From NCBI GenBank assembly GCA_948144175.1, contig CANXME010002275.1, forward strand, positions 5,085,001 through 5,149,000: a DNA stretch of 64,000 nucleotides, given 5' to 3'. Position 1 is the stretch's first letter, and the number at the start of each line of letters is the position of its first letter. A program made the position numbers and the translations under genes. Below, in pieces: positions 49,364-59,139 of the stretch. The stretch comes from Closterium sp. NIES-65. Lineage: Eukaryota; Streptophyta; Zygnematophyceae; Desmidiales; Closteriaceae. The notes beneath the pieces were generated by a model, which saw only the letters and a program-made list of their open reading frames with translations, had not been told where the DNA came from and did no database searches.

Positions 49364-52300
49364 GGGGGCTTTTAGGCACGGCTGTTGTATTGAGAACCCA
49401 AGGGCTGTTGTATTGAGAACCCAAGGGCTGTTGTATTGAGAACCCAAGGGCTGTTGTATTGAGAACCCAAGGGCACGGCTGTTGTATTGAGAACCCAAGG
49501 GCACGGCTGTTGTATTGAGAACCCAAGGGCACGGCTGTTGTATTGAGAACCCAAGGGCACGGCTGTTGTATTGAGAACCCAAGGGCACGGCTGTTGTATT
49601 GAGAACCCAAGGGCTGTAGCCTTCAAAGATGAGCCCACGGTTCTGTTTTAAACCTTCAGGCATGCCCACTGGGGTTGATGTTCGGGGTTTAAGTTTGGGT
49701 CTCAGTCTCGGATGAAGGTTTGGGGTTTAAGGCCTCGGGTTTATGTTTTGTTCAAGCTCATAGTACTTTGTCCTTCCCATTCATGCTCCCCAATCCCTCC
49801 CTCCTTTCTTTTTGCTTCAATCTCCTAATCTTAGCCCTTCCCCCCACCCACCTTCACCTCCGCTCCCCTTCTCCCCTTCAACCCCCCTTCACCTCCCCAC
49901 CCCTTCTCTCCTTCTCCCCTTCAACCCCCCTTCACCTCCCCACCCCTTCTCTCCTTCTCCCCTTCAACCCCCCTTCACCCGCACAACGATTCTGAATGCC
50001 GCCTGATACACAGAGAGCCCACCCAACCGCCTTTCTTCTCCTCCCCCTTGCCTCTCCCCACCTTCCTTGCCCCTTCCCCCCCGCTTCCCCCTCTCTCCGC
50101 CCAACCCCCCCCTCCCCTCCCCTCCCCCCACCAGCACTACGATCTGAACGGCCGTCTGCTGCACAGAGTGCCCACCCGCCTCTCTGCTACAGCCTCTGGG
50201 CGGGGAGAGAACAGCTCCCTGCTACAGACGTGAGTCTCTGCTACAACTTCTAGACGTGGTAATTACTGCGTTTTGTTTCATTACTGAGCCTTAGGTCTCT
50301 CCGTTCCTCTGCACCTCTCACCACCCGCTGCCACCTCTCACCATTCCCCTCCCCTCCTCTCAGCTCCAGCCCAAGTCGATTATGCAGCAATCTTGTTCTC
50401 GCTCTCGCTCTCGCTCATAGAAGAACTGCTAGCAATTTTCGTCTCCTCTGCTCCTTGTTATCTTCCACCTCTCTTCATTCCCCCCCTCCCATTTTCTCAC
50501 CATTCCTGTCCCCTCTTCTCACCATTCCCGTCCCCTCCTCTCACCATTCTTGTCCCTCTTCTCACCATTCTCCCTCCCTCCTCCTCAACAGGTTGAGTGT
50601 GAAGCAAGCGTGCACAAGTGGGGAGGAGGTGGGAGGGGAGGAATGGGTGGAAATCAAACTAGAGGAGGTCAACCGGATCACAGCAGCCAATCGCCTTCAG
50701 GCACGTGGCAGAGGACTTTTCACAATAGAGAATGATTAAGATGGCTGGCTCGTGTAATAAGAGTATTTTTGAGACGTCTCAAAAATAGAGAATGATTAAG
50801 ATGGCTGGCTCGTGTAAAAAGAGTATTTTTGAGACGTCTCAAAAATAGAGAATGATTAAGATTGCTGGCTCGTGTAAAAAGAGTATTTTTGAGACGTCTC
50901 AAAAATAGAGAATGATTAAGATGGCTGGCTTGTGTGAAAAGAGTATTTTTGAGACGTCTCAAAAATAGAGAATGATTAAGATGGCTGGCTCGTGTAAAAA
51001 TAGTATTTTTGAGACGTCTCAAAAATAGAGAATGATTAAGATGGCTGGCTCGCGATGATGCTTGGGCTGTCAGCTCGGTTTTGTCGGGTTGCTATGATGT
51101 GACACATCGTTGTGACATTGCAACCCGCGGGAGGCACATAGTACATTGTGCCTCTTCCTACCCTGCCCCTCATTTCCTCTACTCTCCTTACCCCGGCTGC
51201 CCATACCCCTCACTTCCCCTACCCCCACTCCCTATCCCCGCTGTATCTCCACTCCACTCTGTCCCTCGACCCCATCCCTCACACAGTGAGGGCAGTCACA
51301 TGCCGCTCTTTCTTTTGCATTTCCACTCCCATCTCTCTGACATCCCATTCCATTTCCAATCCCATCTCTCTGACATCCCATTCCAGTTCCAATCCCATCT
51401 CTCTGACATCCCATTCCATTTCCAATCCCATCTCTCTGACATCCCATTCCATTTCCAATCCCATTCCATTTCCAATCCCATCTCTCTGACTCCCCTCTCC
51501 TCTGTATGCAATTCAGGTCGCCTGGTTCCCAGACTACAGGGCATACGCGTTGAGCCACCAAACCGCAGAGGACTTAGTGAGGGCGCTGGCAGTGGGGGTG
51601 GTGGGAGCAGAGGCAGCAGATGCCTACGAAGCAGCAGAGGTCATCCGAGGGGTGAAGCTGCCGTCCCGCCGCCCGGCTCTCGTCAGCGAAACCTGCCTCT
51701 TCCTCTCCGAACCAGTTTCCGAAGCAGGTTCCGAACCAGGTTCCGAGCCTCCTGCCGAAGCAAGCTCAGAAGAAGATGTAACTTGGGGAAATCGGAGGGT
51801 GCGCACATTCCATGTGCTGGACTCCAAGGGAATGATCGACACCCTGGGAGTGTTTGTGGAGGAGAGGGAGGGAGCGGGTGAGGATGGTTCAGGGGCAACG
51901 ACAGCCCATGCGAGAGAGTTATTGGAGGTGAGTCATTAAAAAGGGAGAGGGTGGGAGGGGGCGTGCATTCCATGTGTTTGACTCCAAGGGAATGATCGAC
52001 ACTCTGGGGGTGTTTGTGGAGGAGAGGGAAGCAGCGGGTGAAGCTGGTCCAGGCGCTACGCCACCCCGCTAGCGAGTCAAGATGGTCAAGATGGTCAACA
52101 TGGTCAACATGGTCAACATGGTCAACATGGTGACGACAAGTCGGAGCACTTTAAGGCGTGTAACTTTTTTCCGAAGCGTCAAATGTCCGGACCAGCTTCT
52201 CAAACCGTACGGGCAGCGTCGGTTCGGAAGGTTTTAGACGTTTGTCCGGACGAGTCCCGTACGGACCTCTATGGTAGAACTTTTTTTGTGGCGAAAACGT

Positions 52301-55300
52301 GAACTGTAAACGAAATGATAACGACCTGTTACGCGACATGATTTTTGAATTCGCCCTCCAATGAAAGCGCACCAAAATGGGACGGTCCGAACTGCAACTG
52401 GACGCTGAACGGACGGAAATATCCGCCAGAAATGTCAAAAAGTGTCACATTCTGTCCGTACGCCAGCGACGTCGCCAAGGACCTCGCGAACAGCCATACG
52501 AATAGGGCCGAAAACAGTAACCACGTCTGTTGTCCGGACCATCCCAAGTACGGACCGTGGTTCGAAAAAAAGTTACACGCCCTTAGAGAGCTACTGGAGG
52601 TGAGTCAATGAAAGAGGAGAAGAGAAGGCGGGTTGTGCGTTACATGTGTTGGATTCAAAGGGAATGATCGACACTCTTGGGGTGTTTGTGGAGGGCAGCA
52701 GGAAAGGATCAAGTGAAGAAGGCACATGGGTCCATGGCAAAGAGTTCATGGAGGCGAGTCAATGAATGAAAGAGGAAGAGGTGGGTGCGAGCGTTCCATG
52801 TGCTGGACTCCAGGGGGACGATCGACACCCTTGGGGTGTTTTTGGAGGAGTGGGAGGGAGCGGGGGTGAAGCTGGGTCATCCCAGAACCCAGGGGCAACG
52901 GCAGCCCATGCGAGAGGGCTTCGGGAGGTGAGCCTATGAAAAATCGGTGGGTGCCTTTTGAGGCGCCTCAAAAGTGGATCCCGTTCCATGTGCTGAGGTT
53001 TAGGGCAATGCTTGACACTCTGGGGGTGTTTTTGGAGGAGTGGGAGAAAGCGGGTGAAGCTGGGTCAGGCGCAACAACAGCCCATGCCAGAGAGTTATTG
53101 GGAGGTGAGTCAGTGAAAAGGGAGAGGTTGGGTGAGAGCTTTCCATGTGTTGGACTCCCAAGGGGATGATCGACACCCTTTGGGGTGTTTTTGGAGGAGT
53201 GGGAGGGGAATGAAGAAGATGGTCCAAGGGCAACAGCAGCAGCCCATGTCAGAGAGCTTCTGGAGGTGAGTCAGTGGTGGTTGCGAGCTTTCGATGAGGG
53301 CAACGGCAGCCCATGCCAGAGAGCTTCTGGAGGTGAGTGAATTACTTTTGAAAGGAGAGGTAGGGTGCGCGGGTTCCATGTGTTGGACTCAAAAGGGGAT
53401 GCATCCACAAAGGACACGCTGGGGGTGTTTGTGGGAGGGGAATGGAGAAGGAGCGGGTCAAGATAGTCAAGAAAGTCAACATGGTCAGGTCATATTGGCC
53501 CGCTCCTAGCATGGGCCAAGGGGTCATCTTCACATGTTGGCCCGCTCCTAGCATGGGCCAAGGGGTCATCTTCACATGTTGGCCCGCTCCTAGCATGGGC
53601 CAAGGGGTCATCTTCACATGTTGGCCCGCTCCTAGCATGGGCCAAGGGGTCATCTTCACATGTTGGCCCGCTCCTAGCATGGGCCAAGGGGTCATCTTCA
53701 CATGTTGGCCCGCTCCTAGCATGGGCCAAGGGGTCATCTTCACATGTTGGCCCGCTCCTAGCATGGGCCAAGGGGTCATCTTCACATGTTGGCCCGCTCC
53801 TAGCATGGGCCAAGGGGTCATCTTCACATGTTGGCCCGCTCCTAGCATGGGCCAAGGGGTCATCTTCACATGTTGGCCCGCTCCTAGCATGGGCCAAGGG
53901 GTCATCTTCACATGTTGGCCCGCTCCTAGCATGGGCCAAGGGGTCATCTTCACATGTTGGCCCGCTCCTAGCATGGGCCAAGGGGTCATCTTCACTTGTT
54001 GGCCCGCTCCGAGCATGGGCCAAGGGGTCATCTTCACATGTTGGCCCATGCCTGCCAGAGAGTTGCTGGAGGTGAGTCAGTGAAAAAGGAACAGCTGGGG
54101 TCGTTTATTTCGTGCACATCCACCACCCACCGGTCTTCAGTTGTTCCCTTCCTTCTCCCCTCCCTCTGCCCTCCGGTCCTCTTCCTGCTTTTCTGGCGCA
54201 ACCCGACCCGCTCGCTGCCCTGATCCCCCCCCCCCTCCCGCCTGGCTCTACTGCTGGGCGAGTGGGACGGCACTTCAACACCCACCGGTCAAGCACTCAC
54301 CATCCCTACATTGCTCCCTTTCCCCCACTTCCGCCCTTATCCCTCCACCCTCCCTCCTCACCAGACGCAACCAGACGACCCCAGCGCCCTGATCCCCCCT
54401 TCCCGCCTGGCTCTGCTGCTGGGGGAATGGGATGGCACCTGCACCACCCACCAATCAATCACCACCCTTTTCCTCCCCACTCCATATTGGAGTGACTTTT
54501 GAGACTTCTCAAAAGTCACCACCCACCAATCAATCACCACCCTTTTCCTCCCCACTCCCCACTCCCTTCTCCTCGCCAGGCGCAACCAGACCCCACCAAC
54601 GCCCCGATCCCCCACTCCCGCCTTTCACTACTGCTGGGCGAGTGGGACGGCACCTCCACCACCCACCGATCGGCCATCTATGGGGAAACCGTCACCCACT
54701 CCACCTCCAACTTCTTCCTCACTCGCTTCAGTGACAGCAGCCTGGGCCTGGTGAGTCACCCTCTGCCCTCCATCCTCCATCTCCATTCCACGATCACCCA
54801 CCGGTCAGCCATCTATGGGGAGACCGTCACCCACTCCACCTCCAACTTCTTCCTCACTCTCTTCAGCGACAGCAGCCTGGGCCTGGTGAGTCACCCTCTG
54901 CCCTCCATCCTCCATCTCCATTCCACGATCACCCACCGGTCAGCCATCTATGGGGAGACCGTCACCCACTCCACCTCCAACTTCTTCCTCACTCTCTTCA
55001 GCGACAGCAGCCTGGGCCTGGTGAGTCACCCTCTGCCCTCCATCCTCCATCTCCATTCCACGATCACCCACCGGTCAGCCATCTATGGGGAGACCGTCAC
55101 CCACTCCACCTCCAACTTCTTCCTCACTCTCTTCAGTGATGCGAGCCTGGGCCTGGTGAGTCAACTTTTGAGTCGACTCACTCAGGAGCCTGGGCCTGGT
55201 GAGTCAACTTTTGAGTCGACTCAGGAGCCTGGGCCTGGTGAGTCAACTTTTGAGTCGACTCAGGAGCCTGGGCCTGGTGAGTCAACTTTTGAGTCGACTC

Positions 55301-57084
55301 AGGAGCCTGGGCCTGGTGAGTCAACTTTTGAGTCGACTCAGGAGCCTGGGCCTGGTGAGTCAACTTTTGAGTCGACTCAGGAGCCTGGGCCTGGTGAGTC
55401 AACTTTTGAGTCGACTCAGGAGCCTGGGCCTGGTGAGTCAACTTTTGAGTCGACTCAGGAGCCTGGGCCTGGTGAGTCAACTTTTGAGTCGACTCACTCA
55501 GGAGCCTGGGCCTGGTGAGTCAACTTTTGAGTCGACTCAGGAGCCTGGGCCTGGTGAGTCAACTTTTGAGTCGACTCAGGAGCCTGGGCCTGGTGAGTCA
55601 ACTTTTGAGTCGACTCAGGAGCCTGGGCCTGGTGAGTCAACTTTTGAGTCGACTCAGGAGCCTGGGCCTGGTGAGTCAACTTTTGAGTCGACTCAGGAGC
55701 CTGGGCCTGGTGAGTCAACTTTTGAGTCGACTCAGGAGCCTGGGCCTGGTGAGTCAACTTTTGAGTCGACTCAGGAGCCTGGGCCTGGTGAGTCAACTTT
55801 TGAGTCGACTCAGGAGCCTGGGCCTGGTGAGTCAACTTTTGAGTCGACTCAGGAGCCTGGGCCTGGTGAGTCAACTTTTGAGTCGACTCAGGAGCCTGGG
55901 CCTGGTGAGTCAACTTTTGAGTCGACTCAGGAGCCTGGGCCTGGTGAGTCAACTTTTGAGTCGACTCACTCAGGAGCCTGGGCCTGGTGAGTCAACTTTT
56001 GAGTCGACTCAGGAGCCTGGGCCTGGTGAGTCAACTTTTGAGTCGACTCAGGAGCCTGGGCCTGGTGAGTCAACTTTTGAGTCGACTCAGGAGCCTGGGC
56101 CTGGTGAGTCAACTTTTGAGTCGACTCAGGAGCCTGGGCCTGGTGAGTCACCCCCCCTTATTGCCTCCTTCCTCCCTCCTCCACCTCCACCACCCACCCG
56201 TCCGCCATCTATGGGAAGATGGTGACCCACTCCTCCTCCAACCTTTTTCCTCACCCGCTTCAGTGATGGGAGTTTGGGACTGGTGAGTCACCCGGCCTTG
56301 TCGCCTCCTTCCTCCTTCCCTGAAGGGCCTGCTACGAGTTTTGGGTCGACTCAAAGCTCGACTCACTTTTGAGTCGACTGAAAACTTGTCTCCTCCATCC
56401 TCCTTCCCTGAAGGGCCTACTACATGCCGTTCTACCCCCCCACCAAACTCGTGCTTCCTCCACCCCTTTTTGCCAACACCTGTTCACACATGCTTTCTTA
56501 CACCAGGAAGAGACAGGGGGTGACCTCTTCTTCAGGTGGAGGGGAGCCGTTGCAAGCCACTCAGAGGCAGCCCCTGAAGGGGCTTCTTCATTCCGTCCCC
56601 TTTCAACTCTCCCCTATTCTTTAATTCTTTTCCACATGCGTTCCTACACCAGGAGGAGACACGGGGTGACCTCTGCTTCAGGCGGCGAGGTGCCGTTTCC
56701 AACCACACAGAGGCAGCTCCCAAAGCTGAGGCCACCTCTACCGAAGCTGCAGCCTCGGAAGATCAGGCTGGGCAGGAGCAGCGGGACGGGGGCGGGCGCG
56801 TTGTGCTAGACGGAGGGCAGCAGATCACCCTCCTTCCCGGCGGTCTCGCTCTCTCCGCCCCCTGCTGTGTGCCCCGCGGCCGAGCTTTCTTCTTTGAAAC
56901 CATCCTGGCGGAACCAGAGGAGGGAGAGGGGGCAGGGGCTGGGGTGGAGAGGCAAGGAGGCGAGGGGGTGGGGGTTGGGGTGGCTGGAGCAGAGGGGTGG
57001 TGGCGGCGGCGAGTGGTTCGGACGTACGATCCGGATGGGTTGGTTGTTTCCAGCTCAGTGTTCGCTGAGAGGAAGCTGGGATGA
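48757..57084 (+). CDS. DUF3598-like plastid protein
   Basis: Exons: 48757-49182, 50135-50229, 50592-50700, 51517-51927, 54580-54750 and 56653-57084, total 1,644 nt, 547 residues, all phases matching. The first 80 residues are Ser/Thr/Arg-rich with few acidic residues (MALLAGAPPTLMPNVV onward), a likely plastid transit peptide, followed by an acidic Glu run. Recognisable family text: FVKINEGQWRGAF, AYALSHQTAEDLV, RTFHVLDSKGMIDTLGVFVE, LLLGEWDGTSTTHRSAIYGE, QQITLLPGGLALSAPC and RVVRTYDPDGLVVSSSVF. Such lipocalin-like proteins occur in cyanobacteria and plant chloroplasts and have no settled function. Intron 3 appears to be GC-AG (CAG/GCACGT). Introns 4 and 5 are packed with echoes, minisatellites and palindromes. 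The family assignment is from memory of the pattern. Confidence 0.78.
49331..49362. repeat. CTG trinucleotide repeat
   Basis: About ten CTG units in intron 1 of the DUF3598-like gene, directly before the minisatellite at 49376. Confidence 0.95.
49376..49617. repeat. 23/28-bp minisatellite
   Basis: About nine copies of GGCTGTTGTATTGAGAACCC plus AAG. Some units carry an extra GGCAC between copies, so the period alternates between 23 and 28 bp. Confidence 0.9.
50752..51050. repeat. 60-bp tandem repeat carrying the ACGT palindrome
   Basis: Five copies of a 60-bp unit, each with a perfect TTTTGAGACGTCTCAAAA (50767, 50827, 50887, 50947 and 51007), plus flanking partial copies. With outer bases the symmetric core is TATTTTTGAG...CTCAAAAATA. 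The repeat lies just after the donor of intron 3 of the DUF3598-like gene. Confidence 0.95.
51335..51490. repeat. 33-bp repeat before DUF3598-like exon 4
   Basis: About five copies of ATCTCTCTGACATCCCATTC plus CA(T/G)TTCCAATCCC, polypyrimidine-rich and immediately upstream of the exon 4 acceptor. Confidence 0.9.
52154..52582. mobile_element. MITE, PIF/Harbinger-like, inserted in an exon echo
   Basis: A 429-bp element with terminal inverted repeats (A/G)GGCGTGTAACTTTTTT and complementary AAAAAAAGTTACACGCCC, flanked by TTA (52151-52153 and 52583-52585). The right flank continues as an exon 4 echo (GAGAGCTACTGGAGGTGAGT), so the element landed after the echo array had formed. Confidence 0.78.
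52956..52973. repeat. 18-bp palindrome, GCGC core
   Basis: Perfect TTTTGAGGCGCCTCAAAA at the boundary between two exon 4 echoes of the DUF3598-like gene. Confidence 0.95.
53490..54050. repeat. 42-bp minisatellite, about 13 copies
   Basis: Nearly perfect units beginning TTGGCCCGCTCCTAGCATGG. Each has an inverted pair GGCCC ... GGGCC around TCCTAGCAT. Both strands stay open throughout because 42 is a multiple of three; this does not indicate a protein. Confidence 0.95.
54199..54465 (+). repeat. Echoes of the DUF3598-like exon 5 start
   Basis: The acceptor region of exon 5 (CGCAACC.GAC... CTGGCTCTACTGCTGGGCGA GTGGGA) is repeated at about 54199-54290 and 54365-54450 before the true exon at 54580. 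An imperfect palindrome (TTTTGAGACTTCTCAAAA) lies at 54497. Confidence 0.8.
54751..55155 (+). repeat. Three 135-bp echoes of the DUF3598-like exon 5 end
   Basis: Three copies at exactly 135-bp period of the 3' half of exon 5 (SAIYGETVTHSTSNFFLT... SLGL), each ending in CTGGGCCTG/GTGAGTCA. The last leads directly into the 39-bp palindrome array. Confidence 0.92.
55144..56152. repeat. 39-bp array combining a splice donor and a palindrome, about 25 copies
   Basis: Unit: GAGCCTGGGCCTGGTGAGTC then AACTTTTGAGTCGACTCAG. The first half is the end of exon 5 with its 5' splice site (CTG/GTGAGT). The second is the TCGA palindrome lacking its last three bases. Three units are 4 bp longer (ACTCACTCAG), dividing the array into blocks of about 9, 12 and 4. 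Copies are otherwise nearly identical. Confidence 0.95.
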
Positions 57085-57098
57085 GAGGAAGGTGCGGG

Positions 57099-57565
57099 GG
57101 TGCTAGATGGATGGCAGCAGATCACCCTCCTTCCCGGCGGTCTCGCTCTCTCTGCGCCCTGCTGTGTGCCCCGCGGGCGAAAATTCTTCTTTGAAACCAT
57201 CCTGGCGGAACCAGAGGAGGGCAAGGGGGCGGGGGTGGGAGTTGGGGAGGAGGGGCAAGGAGGTGAGGGGATGGGAATTGGGGTTCCTGGAGTGGAGGGG
57301 TGGCAGCGGCGGCGAGTGGTTCGGACGTACGATCCGGATGGTTTGGTTGTATCCAGCTCAGTGTTTGCAGAGCGGAAGTTGGGGTGATGGCAGCATGGTG
57401 TCCTTTTGAGGCGCCTGAATGAGCGGAAGTTGGGGTGATACGGTATTAGCTGAGAGAACGATGGGGTATTTGGTAGATGAGATGGCATGGCTGGCAGTGA
57501 TTACTGAGTAGAGTTAACTCAATAAAGTGGTTCTGATGTACGATCCGGATGGCATTGCAGTGACC
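57099..57565 (+). repeat. 3' copies of the last DUF3598-like exon
   Basis: After the stop at 57084, a second copy of the terminal 95 codons (QQITLLPGG ... VFAERKLG and stop) occupies 57100-57387. It is followed by a clipped GCGC palindrome (TTTTGAGGCGCCTGAA, near 57402), a 20-bp third start (GAGCGGAAGTTGGGGTGATA) and a short decayed copy of TYDPDG near 57535. Confidence 0.88.
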
Positions 57566-57642
57566 AGCTTGAGACAAAATAGCTGCTAAGAAAAGAATTC
57601 AGTTTTCCCCCCTCTTTTCTTGAGCTGTCTCTGAATACATAA

Positions 57643-57981
57643 TGTTAGAGGGGTGTTTACTGTTCATTCCGAACAGTACATTCCTAGTCACCATTATCCT
57701 TATCTTCTCAGATTCTCTAGTGCCACGTGGCACTCTACTTTTCTTGCACTCCAATTCTTGGTCCCACATTCCACTTTCCAACCTTGTTTCTTGCATGCTA
57801 TATAAACCTTGCTTGTACTTGCCATTATCAATCAATTCTCATTCAACTCTTCTTCAATTACTTAGTAACTTCTTCGCCTATTTCGCCAATAGTTCTTTCG
57901 CCAAAGTCTTCCGCCGCGTTTCATCCTCGACTTAGTCGACCCCGCTAATTCTTTAGCGGACTTAGGCCGTCGGGCCTAACA
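57643..57981 (+). repeat. 5' LTR
   Basis: 339 bp, TG...CA type, with a TATATAAA promoter-like box at 57799-57806. Confidence 0.95.
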
Positions 57982-58096
57982 CTTGGTATCAAGAGCCTTC
58001 GCGGGGAGCGACTTCCAACAAGCGACCGTCAACGACGAGACTACGACGTCATCGTCCCGCGGTGCCGACTTGCAGACTTGGAGTCGTTGAGCGAAC

Positions 58097-59119
58097 ATGG
58101 ACGAAACCATGCACGCAGTCCCCCACGACATGGGCAACACGCTTGCCGAACTCATGCGCCAACTTCAAGAGTTGACGCTGGAAAATCGACAGGCACGAGC
58201 TGAAATGCAACAGCTTCGTGAATTGGCTTCTAACCCCCATGGTCATGCCACGCCAACTCTTGCGCCCAACACGTCGACTGGCGCGGAAGCGCTGCCGGAA
58301 CGTCGAAGCGCACTCAAGCCGCAGAAACCCGAGTCGTTCGACCCAAGTCAACGCGACGCGAACGTGCGGACGTGGCTCTTCATGCTGAACAACTACTTCG
58401 CCGCGAGTGGGGTGCAAGAGGCGGACGCGCAGCAGCGGATCGAGTACGCTGTTACACTGCTGAGGGGCCCGGCCTTGGAGTGGTGGCGCCAACTCACTCA
58501 AACTGCTGTAAGAAGGGCTCAGACGGACGGGCATCAACAGGGCGTGGAGCATGCAGCTGCAACTTCGAGCTTAGGGAGTTTAGCTTTGGGTGTTACCACG
58601 GTTCCGACCACATGGGAAGGATTTGAAGCGGCGCTGAAAAGTAGGTTCGATTTGGTGAACGCCTCCGAAGCTGCTAGGAAGCGTCTGCGTCATTTCCGAC
58701 AGATAGGCAACGTCCAGGAGTACACACGACGGTTCTTGAGCATCTGCAACGAGATAGACGATATCACGGAAGCAGAGATGCGCGATCGCTACCTCGAAGG
58801 GTTGAAGCCGGACATAGCGGAAGTCATTGCGATTCACGGGTTGTCCACCTTCGAGTCGGTAGTCGCAGCAGCAGAACGCGTCGACGCAGTACGAAGCCGA
58901 CGGGGTCGTGACGATCGCGATAGGGGATACAACAGACCGATCAACGACGCTCGATCGAGGGACGGACCATCGCCCATGGAGATTGGAGCAGTTAACAGTG
59001 ACGGCTCACAGAAAATGGGATTTAGGGGGAACTGTCACTACTGCAAAAAGCCGGGACACATGAAGCGAGACTGCCCACAGCTTAAGGAGCGGCAGCAGGG
59101 AAACGGAAACCGCCAGTAG
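58097..59119 (+). CDS. gag: Retrotransposon Gag
   Basis: 340 residues. The middle region resembles the retrotransposon capsid domain (motif YLEGLKPDI near residue 235), and a single CCHC zinc knuckle, [14 protein letters not shown], lies near residues 313-327. It forms the particle that packages element RNA. The start at 58097 is the first ATG after the leader. Confidence 0.92.
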   Translation: MDETMHAVPHDMGNTLAELMRQLQELTLENRQARAEMQQLRELASNPHGHATPTLAPNTSTGAEALPERRSALKPQKPESFDPSQRDANVRTWLFMLNNYFAASGVQEADAQQRIEYAVTLLRGPALEWWRQLTQTAVRRAQTDGHQQGVEHAAATSSLGSLALGVTTVPTTWEGFEAALKSRFDLVNASEAARKRLRHFRQIGNVQEYTRRFLSICNEIDDITEAEMRDRYLEGLKPDIAEVIAIHGLSTFESVVAAAERVDAVRSRRGRDDRDRGYNRPINDARSRDGPSPMEIGAVNSDGSQKMGFRGNCHYCKKPGHMKRDCPQLKERQQGNGNRQ

Positions 59120-59139
59120 ATAGCGGGTCGCTAGCTGGT

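Larger units (their letters stand above)
51955..53340 (+). repeat. Six echoes of the DUF3598-like exon 4 end
   Basis: The last roughly 130 bases of exon 4 (TTCCATGTGCTGGACTCCAA ... GAGAGAGTTATTGGAGGTGAGTCA) recur at about 51955-52075, 52640-52760, 52790-52930, 52985-53110, 53140-53270 and 53290-53335. One copy is split by a MITE at 52154. A GCGC palindrome lies at 52956. Confidence 0.88.

Noticed and set aside
53490-54050. CRISPR-like array
   Set aside because: The units are directly adjacent, with no unique spacers, and the genome is eukaryotic. The same applies to the arrays at 8641, 20603 and 50752.
53442-54083. Long open frames on both strands (up to 235 codons) through the 42-bp repeat
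   Set aside because: Repeat length is a multiple of three, so frames stay open by construction. The region is an intron of the DUF3598-like gene, and there is no start context or similarity.
54499-55990. Open frames of 263-339 codons over the 39-bp array
   Set aside because: They are products of the tandem repeat. They contradict the phase-consistent exon model and read through splice donors.
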